Positions 47,827-56,556 are shown, counted from the stretch's first letter. The stretch: 64,000 bases of DNA from Deltaproteobacteria bacterium IMCC39146 (GCA_030005635.1 JARUHP010000002.1:62001-126000); one strand, 5' to 3'. Numbers and translations are program-made. The notes: generated by a model from the letters alone, not told the origin.

Positions 47827-47855
47827 AACTTATGGAATTAGTGGTTTCAGGTCAA
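47827..47855 (-). promoter_or_regulatory. Promoter of the cytochrome c7 gene
   Basis: On the minus strand TTGACC, 17 bases, TAAGTT, about 45 bases before the start codon. Confidence 0.55.
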
Positions 47856-47910
47856 GATTTTTTTATAGGTTAAGGACTATTATGCTTCTTTCAATTGTTG
47901 ATGAGGATGT

Positions 47911-47916
47911 TATAAT
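47911..47916 (+). promoter_or_regulatory. -10 box of the small lipoprotein gene
   Basis: TATAAT with a weak TTTCAA 16 bases upstream, 70 bases before the start at 47986. Confidence 0.4.
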
Positions 47917-47985
47917 CTCTCGGCATTGTAAGAATTTTGGTGCGACTTATGTCTGGTAACTTTAACCTGTTGGGAGTTTGAGCTG

Positions 47986-48231
47986 ATGATGCGTTGGATT
48001 GTGATTGGTTTGATGGTGCTGTTTGCGATGGGTTGTGCTTCCCGGTGGGAGCATTCGACAAAGCGGCAAGCGGAGTTCTATGCTGACGACAGACTCTGCC
48101 AGGGGGAGACCGGTGGCCCTTCTCAGGGGATAGAGAAGAACCAGGAGAGGACGAGCTACGAGAGTTGCATGTGGCAGAAGGGCTGGCACAAGAAGCAAAA
48201 GATCTGGTTCTTTGACCCTTCCAGTAAGTAA
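47986..48231 (+). CDS. Small lipoprotein of unknown function
   Basis: 81 residues. MMRWIVIGLMVLFAMGC is a lipoprotein signal (lipobox AMGC), after which the mature part is polar: RWEHSTKRQAEFYADDRLCQ and YESCMWQKGWHKKQKIWFF. Two further cysteines (CQ and CMW) may form a disulfide. The ATG-ATG start leaves one codon of doubt. Similar short lipoproteins with a C-terminal CMxxKGW motif exist in many proteobacteria without assigned function. Confidence 0.75.
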   Translation: MMRWIVIGLMVLFAMGCASRWEHSTKRQAEFYADDRLCQGETGGPSQGIEKNQERTSYESCMWQKGWHKKQKIWFFDPSSK

Positions 48232-48318
48232 TGTTGTTTGAAGACGATCCTTTGACGGGTAGGTCGGCTCTCTTGCCGGTCTGCCCTTTTTTGCCGGTTC
48301 TGTAACCGAAGAAAAGGT

Positions 48319-48450
48319 TTAACGCACCAAAAGTAGGCGCTTTAGGCGAAGGCGCGAAGGGGTAGAGAAAGCCCGCAAAGAAAACCACTTAAAAAACGAG
48401 AATAGTCACCCTTTACGTCTTTCTTGGTTTTCTTAGCGTCTTTGCGTTGG
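48319..48450. repeat. Long inverted repeat of the GCGAAGG/GCAAAG type
   Basis: Shares AAAACCACTT, GAGAATAGTCACCCTTTA and TCTTTGCGTTGGTCTTTTGA with the repeat at 19469-19577. It occupies most of the 300-base gap between the small lipoprotein and CBS-DUF294 genes. Confidence 0.7.
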
Positions 48451-48535
48451 TCTTTTGACTTCAGCTCTTACTGTTTTGGTGTAAAGACATATTCCCTTTG
48501 TTTGGATTATAGACCCATTAGTTATTGCGCTGACG

Positions 48536-49993
48536 CTAGCGGGAGATCGAGTCGAGGTGGTAACGGTCGCGTATGATGCGCATCAGGCGGTTGACTCCAC
48601 GTAGAGCTTCTCGGAGTTGCCCCTGTTGTCTTTCCGGGAGCCTCTGTGGGTCAATGGCGTTGCTGGGCGTATTGCCCGCAGCGAGATCGCTCAGTTGCCT
48701 TCTTAGCCGAAAGTGGACCAGTTGAGAAAACGCATCACTGATTGTTTCGCTGCATTTTTGGGACAGGATTCCTGCTTGTCCCAATTTTTCAAGTTTGTCC
48801 CAGGTGGTTCCCTCGTCGAGATTGTTTTCCAGTGCCAGTAGACTGGCTCCTTCTGTAATGGCAAAAATGCCGGCTTTCTTTAGATCCACCTTTCCTCTGT
48901 TCTTACCCTTCCGGTCGACCTTGATTCGCCCGAACATCCCCAGTGGTGCAGGAAAACGGACAATGTTTTTGGCGACATGTGGGAAGAAAATCATGTTTGC
49001 CTGAGTGGTCTTATGGATGAAGTTGTGTAACGTCTTCTCCAGGGACACGTCACCGTGAATCGTCCGAAAATCCTGAAACATGCCGAAGCTGACCATGTGC
49101 TCGCCCTTGGGGACGGAGATCCATTGTTCGATAAGGTTCTGCCACTCGCTGAGGCTATGGCGCCACTGCGGGTTAGTGGCCATGGTGTTGCCCGGACAGC
49201 GGGGGATGCCGACAAACTCCAGAGCATCGACCAGTCTTGAGGCGAAGCGGGCGCATAGCTCCAGATCCTGATCTGAAATATCATCGGCGTAGACCATGGC
49301 GCTATCCTGGTCGGTGCGTAGGGTCTGTTCGCCGCGGCCTTCGCTGCCGAGTGCAAGGTAGGCTGCTTTCGCTGGTAAAGTGATTCCTTCCTGGTTCTCC
49401 ATGAGGGCAATGATGCGCTGTGTGAAGCCATCGTTGAAATGGGCGATCAGGTGCACCAGACTTCTGGTGTCAGCTCCAGCGCTCATAGCCCTTGTCACCA
49501 TCTCGAGTATGCGGCTGTTGATTTCGCGAAGGTCGTCAAGAGACTCAGCCTCTTCCATTTCCTGGGTCAGATAGAGGGGGCTGCGCGTTTGCATGCTGAG
49601 CAGGTCGGTCGCGTTGATCACACCAATCAGTTTCTGCTCTTCGTTAACAACCGCCAGACGATGGATGTTGTTTTTAGCCATTTTGAAGATGGCCTCAAAC
49701 ACATAGGCCTTATGGCGAACGGTCACAACTCCGACATGCATGATGTCACGCACACAATGTGAGGTGAGATCTTCGCCAGCGGTCGCTATGATGTCTCGTA
49801 AATCTCTGACCGAAAGGATACCGGTCGGGGTCTCCCCCTCAACCACAACAAGTCCGGCGATATTGTGCTCGTGCATTAATCGAGCAGCGTCAATGACGCT
49901 CATATCGGGAGGGCAGGTGACCGCAGGCGTCCGGCAGACACTATCGATGTGCAGGAAAAAAAAGCTCTCTTCGGAAAAGTTGTTGTTTGGCAT
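48536..49993 (-). CDS. CBS-domain protein with DUF294 nucleotidyltransferase-like domain
   Basis: 485 residues. Two CBS motifs at about 20-140 (MSVIDAARLMHEHNIAGLVV, HRLAVVNEEQKLIGVINATD). DUF294 follows: YLALGSEGRGEQTLRTDQDS is a GSxxRxE-(S/T)xxD nucleotidyltransferase active-site motif similar to GlnD. A helical C-domain ends HLDSISR. It probably senses adenosine nucleotides and modifies or binds a partner. The gene is divergent from the acetate-type symporter operon, an association common in Geobacter relatives. The exonuclease gene at the right edge is another typical partner. Confidence 0.85.
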   Translation of the reverse strand: MPNNNFSEESFFFLHIDSVCRTPAVTCPPDMSVIDAARLMHEHNIAGLVVVEGETPTGILSVRDLRDIIATAGEDLTSHCVRDIMHVGVVTVRHKAYVFEAIFKMAKNNIHRLAVVNEEQKLIGVINATDLLSMQTRSPLYLTQEMEEAESLDDLREINSRILEMVTRAMSAGADTRSLVHLIAHFNDGFTQRIIALMENQEGITLPAKAAYLALGSEGRGEQTLRTDQDSAMVYADDISDQDLELCARFASRLVDALEFVGIPRCPGNTMATNPQWRHSLSEWQNLIEQWISVPKGEHMVSFGMFQDFRTIHGDVSLEKTLHNFIHKTTQANMIFFPHVAKNIVRFPAPLGMFGRIKVDRKGKNRGKVDLKKAGIFAITEGASLLALENNLDEGTTWDKLEKLGQAGILSQKCSETISDAFSQLVHFRLRRQLSDLAAGNTPSNAIDPQRLPERQQGQLREALRGVNRLMRIIRDRYHLDSISR

Positions 49994-50207
49994 GGCCTCT
50001 CCAGAAATAAAACAGGGGAATTGCAGCTATTGTCTATGCTTTTGGTCTCGGATGCAACCGTTCGTTACTGAGCATAGAGGGACTAAAAACTGCGGTGTGA
50101 CAAGCAAAACAGCACGTTTACTACCAAACTTGTGTTTTGCTGCTATACTTGTGATGTGTAGGGAGCAACCTTTTGGAAGTTATGGTTTTTACGTGTTTTA
50201 ACAGGAC

Positions 50208-50227
50208 TGTTTCGCAAAAACGAAACA
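50208..50227. promoter_or_regulatory. Palindrome upstream of the symporter operon (possible operator)
   Basis: TGTTTCGCAAAAACGAAACA is a dyad with seven-base arms just upstream of a possible promoter (50244-50273). Confidence 0.45.
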
Positions 50228-50243
50228 ACGTTATATTTTTTTA

Positions 50244-50273
50244 TTGACTCAGTTATGAGACTCAAGCTATCTT
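50244..50273 (+). promoter_or_regulatory. Possible promoter of the DUF4212-symporter operon
   Basis: TTGACT, 18 bases, TATCTT. The leader to the first gene would be over 300 bases long and contains hairpins: AACCTC/GAGGTT then TTTT at 50280-50304, and AGGTCA/TGACCT at 50442-50460. Leader-based control is possible. Confidence 0.4.
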
Positions 50274-50590
50274 CTCGTTAAACCTCCTTATTTAAGAGGT
50301 TTTTGCTGATTACGCAAAGAGAACGATGGTTAAAATCCTGATTATTAGTTCTTTTAAAGGTTGGTTTTAAAGATTTAAACGGTCGTTCCACAAGGTATTT
50401 ATCAAACGTTGTAACCAGAAATTAAAACTACGTCTCGCAATAGGTCAGGGTCACTGACCTGGGAGGCACTAACGGCATCGGAGTGATCCCCATTATTATC
50501 CGGGCAGAGCTATAAGGAGGTGGTTAGGGAGTTCGCGTTCGGCACTTAAAAGAGTTAAGAGTTTTTTTAACTAACCTGAAGGAGGTTATT

Positions 50591-50845
50591 ATGGACAAAT
50601 CTGGTGAAGCATATTGGAAAGCAGTACTGACGTTGATCGCACAGGTTTTGGCTGTTTGGTTCTTCGTCTCGTTTGGTTGTGGCATCTTGTTCGCTGATGC
50701 ACTCAACAGCATGAGCATTGGTGGGTATCCGTTGGGTTTCTGGTTTGCACAGCAAGGCTCAATGTATGTCTTTGTCATTCTGATCTTCGTCTATGGGAAG
50801 CTCATGAATAACCTTGACGTAAAATTTGACGTTCACGAAGAATAA
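50591..50845 (+). CDS. DUF4212 small subunit of a Na+/solute symporter
   Basis: 84 residues, two membrane helices: AVLTLIAQVLAVWFFVSFGC and MYVFVILIFVYGKLMNNLDV, between them GGYPLGFWFAQQGS, the hallmark of DUF4212. AAGGAGG precedes the ATG. It is 12 bases upstream of the SSS-family symporter and belongs with it as a putative small subunit. The pair is widespread in Deltaproteobacteria and is thought to take up acetate or other small carboxylates. Confidence 0.92.
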   Translation: MDKSGEAYWKAVLTLIAQVLAVWFFVSFGCGILFADALNSMSIGGYPLGFWFAQQGSMYVFVILIFVYGKLMNNLDVKFDVHEE

Positions 50846-50857
50846 AGGAGCTAATTA

Positions 50858-52660
50858 ATGTCTCTACAAACTATGACCTATCTTGTTGTTGGCGTTACCT
50901 TTGCTCTTTATATTGGTATCGCTATTTGGGCCCGCGCAGGCAGCACCAGTGAATTCTATGTTGCCGGTGGTGGCGTTCCTCCCGTTCTGAACGGTATGGC
51001 GACTGGCGCTGACTGGATGTCGGCGGCCTCTTTTATCTCGATGGCCGGCTTGATCGCCAATATGGGCTATGGCGGCGGTCTCTTCCTTATGGGTTGGACC
51101 GGTGGTTACGTTCTCCTCGCGATGCTGCTGGCACCTTACCTGCGTAAGTTCGGTAAGTTTACTGTGCCCCAGTTCGTTGGTGACCGTTACTACTCCAAGG
51201 CTGCCAGCTGCGTGGCGGTTATGTGTCTGTTGGCCGCTTCGCTCACCTACATCATCGGTCAGATGACCGGCGTTGGTGTTGCTTTCTCCCGTTTCCTGGG
51301 CGTTTCCAACTCCACAGGCGTTTTCATCGGTATGGGTATTGTCTTCATGTACGCCGTTTTCGGTGGTATGAAAGGCATCACCTACACTCAGGTCGCTCAG
51401 TATTGCGTTCTGATCCTTGCTTACACGATTCCTGCAATCTTCATCTCCATGGCTCTGACTGGCAATCCTTTGCCGCAGCTCGGCCTCGGTGGTGACTTTG
51501 TTGGTACCGACATGTCTCTGTTGGGCAAGCTTGACCAGGTTGTAATGGACCTCGGTTTCCCACAGTACACCACGATGACTCGTATCAGCACGCTGAACAT
51601 GTTCGTCTACACCATGTCACTGATGATCGGTACTGCCGGTCTGCCGCACGTTATCATGCGTTTCTTCACGGTACCTTCGGTTAAGGCTGCTCGTTCCTCC
51701 GCCGGTTGGGCGTTGGTTTTCATCGCGATCCTCTACACCACGGCTCCTGCCGTTGCTGCTATGGCTCGCCTGAACCTGCATGCTTCTGTAAACACAGCTG
51801 TTAAATCTGGTGGCGATCTCTTCGCAGAATCTTCCAGCATTAAGTACGATGAGCGTCCTGACTGGATGAAGCGTTGGGAAGTTACCGGCCTGCTCAAGTT
51901 CGAAGACAAGAATGGCGACGGTCGCATCCAGTACTACAATGACAAGAACGCTCCTGCTGGCGCGGTTGCTGCTGGCTGGAAAGGTAGCGAGCTGTCTGTT
52001 AACCGCGATATCATGGTTCTCGCCAATCCGGAAATCGCCAAACTACCTAACTGGGTTATCGCACTGGTTGCTGCCGGTGGTCTGGCTGCTGCTCTTTCGA
52101 CAGCTGCTGGTCTGTTACTGGCGATTTCTTCGGCGATTTCTCATGACCTTTTCAAGAACATCTTTATGCCTGACATGAGTGAGAAGAATGAGCTGATGAC
52201 CGGTAAGATTGCAATGGCCTGCTCGATTATGGTCGCTGGTTATCTCGGTCTCAATCCTCCTGACTTCGCGGCTGGTACCGTTGCTATTGCTTTCGGTCTC
52301 GCTGCAAGTTCAATCTTCCCGGCTCTGATGATGGGTATCTTCAACAAGAAGATGAACAAAGAAGGCGCGATGGCAGGGATGCTAGCTGGTCTCGGTATTA
52401 CCATGCTCTACGTTTTCGCCCACAAAGGTATCTTCTTCATCAAAGGCACCTCGTTTCTCGGTCTCTTTGGTGGCAAGGCTAACTTCTTCTTGGGCATTGA
52501 GCCTAACGCCTTTGGCGCTATTGGTGCACTGGTTAACTTTGGTGTTGCCTACGTGGTCAGCAAGGTTACTCCGGAGTGCCCTGAGCATATCCAGCACATG
52601 GTCGAAAACGTGCGTACACCTCGCGGTTCCAAAGAAGTTGACGGTTCTCACGCTCACTAA
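50858..52660 (+). CDS. Sodium:solute symporter family transporter (acetate permease-like)
   Basis: 600 residues, about 13 helices. Start GITYT and the GADWMSAASFISMAGLIANM segment, FGKFTVPQFVGDRYYS, and TAGLPHVIMRFFTVPSVKAA are signatures of the SSS family, ActP-like branch with DUF4212. An insert after residue 335 contains FEDKNGDGRIQYYND, an EF-hand-like calcium loop (DKNGDGRIQ), which is unusual. GGAG precedes the start. A terminator follows. Likely acetate uptake in an acetate-oxidising anaerobe. Confidence 0.9.
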   Translation: MSLQTMTYLVVGVTFALYIGIAIWARAGSTSEFYVAGGGVPPVLNGMATGADWMSAASFISMAGLIANMGYGGGLFLMGWTGGYVLLAMLLAPYLRKFGKFTVPQFVGDRYYSKAASCVAVMCLLAASLTYIIGQMTGVGVAFSRFLGVSNSTGVFIGMGIVFMYAVFGGMKGITYTQVAQYCVLILAYTIPAIFISMALTGNPLPQLGLGGDFVGTDMSLLGKLDQVVMDLGFPQYTTMTRISTLNMFVYTMSLMIGTAGLPHVIMRFFTVPSVKAARSSAGWALVFIAILYTTAPAVAAMARLNLHASVNTAVKSGGDLFAESSSIKYDERPDWMKRWEVTGLLKFEDKNGDGRIQYYNDKNAPAGAVAAGWKGSELSVNRDIMVLANPEIAKLPNWVIALVAAGGLAAALSTAAGLLLAISSAISHDLFKNIFMPDMSEKNELMTGKIAMACSIMVAGYLGLNPPDFAAGTVAIAFGLAASSIFPALMMGIFNKKMNKEGAMAGMLAGLGITMLYVFAHKGIFFIKGTSFLGLFGGKANFFLGIEPNAFGAIGALVNFGVAYVVSKVTPECPEHIQHMVENVRTPRGSKEVDGSHAH

Positions 52661-52700
52661 ATTTCAGTGTAAATCTGATTTGGCTTTTGCCTGATCTCTT

Positions 52701-52733
52701 GACCCCGCCAGCCAGTCTGGCGGGGTTTTTTTG
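52701..52733 (+). terminator. Terminator of the symporter operon
   Basis: ACCCCGCCA, loop, TGGCGGGGT, then seven T. Confidence 0.92.
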
Positions 52734-52824
52734 CAAAATTTGATTGCTTAGCCCAACATCCTCGGGTACAAGAGATAACAAGTTTATTTATGGCTCTGCT
52801 TCGGCAGGACCGCGGGAGTATTGA

Positions 52825-53187
52825 ATGGTTTTTGACATAAGTATTGCTATCACATGGATGTTGTTCCTCGCCCTCTTCCCCATGGCCTTTTTCTGGCTGC
52901 GAAGAGCCTGGCGGATATTTATTAAGCACGACTATTCCGAGGTGGCTTTAAAGGGTGGTGAAACTCCACTGAACCCAAAGAAGTGGGCCCCTGCCACGGG
53001 CATTGTCAATCTGGCTGCAGGTGGAACGGCCCTGGTGACGATTGTCTGTGTTGTCCTGGCACTCTTTCCTTACAAGACCTGGAGCTCTATCGCTGGTGTG
53101 ACACTCTGGATGAAAATCTTTGCTGACTTTATTGTCAGCCGTCAGGCTCATCCTTTTGAACTGGGCAGAAAAAAAGAGAAGGAGTGA
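52825..53187 (+). CDS. Small integral membrane protein
   Basis: 120 residues with two or three hydrophobic segments: ISIAITWMLFLALFPMAFFW, IVNLAAGGTALVTIVCVVLA, and a weaker third near TLWMKIFADFIV. A basic end follows (GRKKEKE). No family recognised. The next gene starts two bases after its stop, with its binding site inside the stop region, so the two are coupled. The role may relate to the symporter upstream, but a terminator separates them. Confidence 0.6.
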   Translation: MVFDISIAITWMLFLALFPMAFFWLRRAWRIFIKHDYSEVALKGGETPLNPKKWAPATGIVNLAAGGTALVTIVCVVLALFPYKTWSSIAGVTLWMKIFADFIVSRQAHPFELGRKKEKE

Positions 53188-53189
53188 CC

Positions 53190-53570
53190 ATGTCATATAA
53201 AATGATTCATTCTTGTATTCGCGTTATGGACCTTGAAAAGTCTGAAAGGTTTTACCAGGAGGCCCTTGGCTTTACTGTGGCAAGACGTAAGGATTATTCT
53301 GAATATAAGTTCACTCTCAGTTATTTACGTTCATCCGGGAGTGATTTTGAGTTGGAGCTGACATGTAACCATGATCAGCAAGAGCCTTATGAGCTGGGCA
53401 ATGGGTACTCTCACCTGGCTGTGTCTGTTGTCGATCTTGAGGCGTCTCATAAAAAGCATGAAGAGATGGGGCTGGAGCCAAAACCATTGAAGGGGTTGCC
53501 TGGGCAGGGCGCAAGGTTCTATTTTCTTGCCGACCCTGATGGTTACCTGGTTGAGGTTGTAAAGGCCTGA
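53190..53570 (+). CDS. Glyoxalase I family protein (lactoylglutathione lyase-like)
   Basis: 126 residues from the ATG at 53190 (AAGGAG five bases upstream). MIHSCIRVMDLEKSERFYQE with the first metal histidine, ELELTCNHDQQEPYELGNGY, HLAVSVVDLEASHKKHEEMG, and FYFLADPDGYLVEVVKA with the C-terminal glutamate. The arrangement H/E/H/E fits glyoxalase I of the GloA type. It detoxifies methylglyoxal adducts. A terminator hairpin follows. Confidence 0.88.
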   Translation: MSYKMIHSCIRVMDLEKSERFYQEALGFTVARRKDYSEYKFTLSYLRSSGSDFELELTCNHDQQEPYELGNGYSHLAVSVVDLEASHKKHEEMGLEPKPLKGLPGQGARFYFLADPDGYLVEVVKA

Positions 53571-53592
53571 AACTATAAAAATAATACGGAAT

Positions 53593-53633
53593 AAAAAAGC
53601 AGGTCTTGTCATTTGACAAGACCTGCTTTTTTA
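53593..53633. terminator. Bidirectional terminator between glyoxalase and tRNA-Thr
   Basis: AAAAAGCAGGTCTTGTC, four-base loop, GACAAGACCTGCTTTTTT. Adjacent to the 3' end of the tRNA on the other strand. Confidence 0.92.
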
Positions 53634-53709
53634 TGGAGCCGTTAATCCGAATCGAACGGACGACCTGCTCATTACGAGTGAGCTGCTCTACCGACTGAGC
53701 TATAACGGC
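53634..53709 (-). tRNA. tRNA-Thr (anticodon CGT)
   Basis: 76-nt cloverleaf on the minus strand: acceptor GCCGTTA with TAACGGC, D-arm GCTC/GAGC, anticodon arm GCTCA-CTCGTAA-TGAGC (CGT, reads ACG), T-arm with TTCGATT, and encoded CCA. Confidence 0.93.
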
Positions 53710-53827
53710 AAACTTTGTTAAGGCACCGATATTTAGCACAAACTCAGTTGTCTTTCAATTAAATTTCACGGCCTCAGTTATGTCTCACCCGCCTGATCTT
53801 ACAGTGCTTTAGGTTGAATGATTGCTT

Positions 53828-54973
53828 TTAAGTGAGGCCTGTCTCCAGATCCTCCCAGAGATCGTCAATATCTTCAAGTCCGACAGAAATGCGTAACAGG
53901 TTTTTGGATATCCCTTGCTGCAGCTTGTCCTGTGCAGGGATGGCGGCGTGGGACATCGACCAGCAGTGGGTGAGTATGGTTTCAACGCCGCCCAGACTCG
54001 GTGCAATAATTGGTAGTTTGATATTCTCAAGAAGCTTTTTGACCTGGCCTTCGTCTTTAACTTCAAAAGAGAGAATGGCTCCGGCTCCTGTTGCCTGGGA
54101 AAAGTGCAAGTCGCGACCAGGAAAATTTGTGAGCCCCGGGAACCAGACGCGGGCAACCGAAGGCTGGCTCATGATTCTTTCTGCGAGTTCTTGTGCGCTC
54201 TTTTGAGCTGCTTCAAGTCGAACCTTAAGGGTCTTGATACCACGTGAAAGTAAGAATGAATCAAAGGGAGCGAGGACGGCACCAAAGGCGTTCTGAAAAT
54301 ATTTCAGGCGCTTGGCCAGTTCTGGATTAGACGTTGTCACCAACCCTGCGAGTATATCGCTGTGGCCACCGAGAAACTTGGTGGCACTGTGAATAGTGAT
54401 ATCAATACCGAGGTCGAGAGGACGTTGCATCAGCGGGGTCATGAAGGTGTTGTCGAGCATGGTGATCAACTGATTGTCTTTGGCGATCTCTACCATGGCT
54501 CTCAGATCGGTGATCTTGAAGAGAGGATTGGAGGGTGTTTCAAGAAACAGAGCCCGGGTTTGCGGCGTGATAGCTTGCTTTACGGCATTGATGTCGGTTG
54601 TGTCTACCAGGCTGACCGAAACTCCTTGTTGCGGCAAGACTCCGGTGATGAAACGCCAGGAGCCACCATAGAGATCGGTGGATGCGATTAAATGGTCACC
54701 GCTTTTGAGGAGCGCCAGACTGCTGCCGATAGCTGTCATCCCTGAAGCATAGGCAAAACCGCGTACGCCACCTTCGAGCAGTGCAATTGCATCTTCGACC
54801 TGTTCACGACTCGGGTTGCCGCTACGGGCATAATCATAATCACCGGAAACTCCGCCCTCGTGATGATAGGTGGACGCCTGGTAAATAGGCACCGTTGAAG
54901 CACCGGTCGCCGGGTCTCGGTCTTTCCCTTGATGAACCAATAATGTTGCTGGACGATATTTTGTGTGTGACAT
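53828..54973 (-). CDS. Trans-sulfuration PLP enzyme (cystathionine lyase/synthase family)
   Basis: 381 residues from the ATG at 54973 (AGGAG upstream); the track start is 31 codons longer. Cys/Met metabolism PLP fold: YDYARSGNPSREQVEDAIAL, FAYASGMTAIGSSLALL, LDNTFMTPLMQRPLDLGIDI, and HSATKFLGGHSDILAG with the PLP lysine. RISVGLEDIDDLWEDLE ends it. It could be a cystathionine beta-lyase (MetC) or gamma-lyase; the sequence does not decide. It lies downstream of a second family member behind a SAM riboswitch. Confidence 0.9.
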   Translation of the reverse strand: MSHTKYRPATLLVHQGKDRDPATGASTVPIYQASTYHHEGGVSGDYDYARSGNPSREQVEDAIALLEGGVRGFAYASGMTAIGSSLALLKSGDHLIASTDLYGGSWRFITGVLPQQGVSVSLVDTTDINAVKQAITPQTRALFLETPSNPLFKITDLRAMVEIAKDNQLITMLDNTFMTPLMQRPLDLGIDITIHSATKFLGGHSDILAGLVTTSNPELAKRLKYFQNAFGAVLAPFDSFLLSRGIKTLKVRLEAAQKSAQELAERIMSQPSVARVWFPGLTNFPGRDLHFSQATGAGAILSFEVKDEGQVKKLLENIKLPIIAPSLGGVETILTHCWSMSHAAIPAQDKLQQGISKNLLRISVGLEDIDDLWEDLETGLT

Positions 54974-55027
54974 CTTTTGGTGCTCCTGAAAGGGGTAAGC
55001 TTTTGTAGTTGGTGAATCTAATTCTTC

Positions 55028-55147
55028 AAGCGAAACGCAAAGGCGCCAAGTGAAAGAAAGACGCAAAGAAGATCTCTAGGGTTTGAATCCCTGAAGTTTT
55101 TCTCTTTGCGGCTTGCCTCACCTCTTTGCGCCTTTGCGTTTCGCGTT
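55028..55147. repeat. Long inverted repeat of the GCAAAGGCGC type, between PLP genes
   Basis: AAGCGAAACGCAAAGGCGCC at 55028 and GCGCCTTTGCGTTTCGCG at 55129 are inverted. It separates the two PLP genes. Confidence 0.7.
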
Positions 55148-55179
55148 TGCCTTGAGCTTGTTTTTAAAGCTAATTCACC

Positions 55180-56331
55180 TTAAGCCAAAGCCTGCTCAAG
55201 GTCGGCAATAATATCCTCAACGGACTCGGTGCCGACGGAAAGTCGTAGCAGTCGTTCACAGATACCGAGGCGTTCGCGCTCTGCTTCCGGGATGTCGGCG
55301 TGAGTTTGTATTGCCGGGAGGGTCATCAAAGATTCTACGCCGCCAAGGCTCTCGGCAAAGGAGATCAGTTTTAAACCTTTAAGGACCGCTCTGGCATGTT
55401 CAGCAGTGCAGACTCTGAATGAAAGCATACCGCCAAAGCCCTTAGCCTGGTTGTTTGCGAGTTCATGGCCGGGATGTTGTTTCAGCCCCGGGTAATAGAT
55501 TTCAGTGACTTTGGGATGTTGTTCGAGCCATTTTGCTACGACCATGGCATTTTTGCAGTGCTGGTCAATTCGCAGGGACAGAGTTTTCAGGCTGCGCAAC
55601 AGAAGCCAGCAGTCAAAAGGAGGCAGAATAGCGCCGGTCGAGTTCTGCAGGAAGTAAAGTTTTTCACCAAGCTCTTCGTCTTGAGCGATGAGAACGCCGG
55701 CACAGAGATCGTTATGACCGCCTAGATATTTGGTGGCGCTATAGATAACGACGTCGGCGCCGAACTGCAGAGGTCTTTGCAGGATCGGGCTGAGAAAGGT
55801 GTTGTCTACGGCGAAGAGGATTTCGTGTTGCTGACAGAGTTTTCCTAAAGCAGCAAGGTCTGAAATGCCAAGCAGGGGATTGCCTGGCGTCTCAACCAGG
55901 AGAGCTCTGGTCTGGTTGGTGATCGCTGCTGCAACAGCTTCTGTGTCTGTCGTGTTGACGTAAGAGACAGTTAGGCCGAAGTTGGCAAATATCTGGTCAA
56001 GAACGCGATAGGTGCCGCCATAAAGGTCTTCACTGACGATGAGATGATCGCCCTGGGAAAAGTGCAGGAAAAAGGTTGTGAGCGCAGCCATTCCCGATGA
56101 GAAGACGAGCCCGCGTGAGCCTCCTTCCAACTCAGCCAGGCCATTCTCGAGGACCTGCCTGGTCGGGTTCCCTGAACGGGTGTAATCGTAGCCGGTTGAT
56201 TCTCCTACTCCTGGATGCCGATAGGTTGCGCTCAGGTAAATGGGAGCGCTGATTGCGCCGGTTTTGTCATCGAAGCCGACACCCAACTGGATCAGATTGG
56301 TTTCTTTTGTAAAATGATCTGCTTTTTTCAT
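55180..56331 (-). CDS. Cystathionine gamma-synthase-like PLP enzyme under SAM-riboswitch control
   Basis: 383 residues from the ATG at 56331 (AGGAGG upstream). FDDKTGAISAPIYLSATYRH, YDYTRSGNPTRQVLENGLAE, VDNTFLSPILQRPLQFGADV, and YSATKYLGGHNDLCAGVLIA with the PLP lysine place it in the MetB/MetC family. The SAM-I riboswitch directly upstream indicates a methionine-synthetic role, as MetB-type synthase or O-acyl-homoserine thiolyase. The downstream PLP gene would complete the pathway. Confidence 0.9.
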   Translation of the reverse strand: MKKADHFTKETNLIQLGVGFDDKTGAISAPIYLSATYRHPGVGESTGYDYTRSGNPTRQVLENGLAELEGGSRGLVFSSGMAALTTFFLHFSQGDHLIVSEDLYGGTYRVLDQIFANFGLTVSYVNTTDTEAVAAAITNQTRALLVETPGNPLLGISDLAALGKLCQQHEILFAVDNTFLSPILQRPLQFGADVVIYSATKYLGGHNDLCAGVLIAQDEELGEKLYFLQNSTGAILPPFDCWLLLRSLKTLSLRIDQHCKNAMVVAKWLEQHPKVTEIYYPGLKQHPGHELANNQAKGFGGMLSFRVCTAEHARAVLKGLKLISFAESLGGVESLMTLPAIQTHADIPEAERERLGICERLLRLSVGTESVEDIIADLEQALA

Positions 56332-56361
56332 CTTTCCTCCTCGGTGGGTGAGAGGGGAACG

Positions 56362-56395
56362 AAAAAGCCCCTTCTCGGATTTTGAGAAGGGGCTT
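56362..56395 (-). terminator. Riboswitch-controlled terminator
   Basis: On the minus strand AAGCCCCTTCTC, loop, GAGAAGGGGCTTTTT. It lies between the SAM aptamer and the start codon and is the expression platform that stops transcription when SAM is bound. Confidence 0.9.
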
Positions 56396-56429
56396 GAAAA
56401 GACAATACGCATGCCCTCTAAACTCCGTC

Positions 56430-56556
56430 CCCATCTTCCCCCGATATTACGGGGCAGGAATTAGCACCTGGCACTCCCCGTCACGTAAAGCTCCGAGTCA
56501 TCGGTTGCTGTGGCTTCAAAGGGCCTGTCCCTCCACCACTCTTGATAAAGACGCTG
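56430..56556 (-). ncRNA. SAM-I riboswitch (S-box) aptamer
   Basis: The minus strand shows the diagnostic blocks: CTTTATCAAGAGTGGTGGAG, GGGACAGGCCCTTTGAAGCC, CAGCAACC, and GGTGCTAATTCCTGCC, with P1 closed by CGTCTT and AAGATG. Known S-box riboswitches bind S-adenosylmethionine and turn off methionine genes. It precedes a terminator and the MetB-like gene. Confidence 0.95.
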
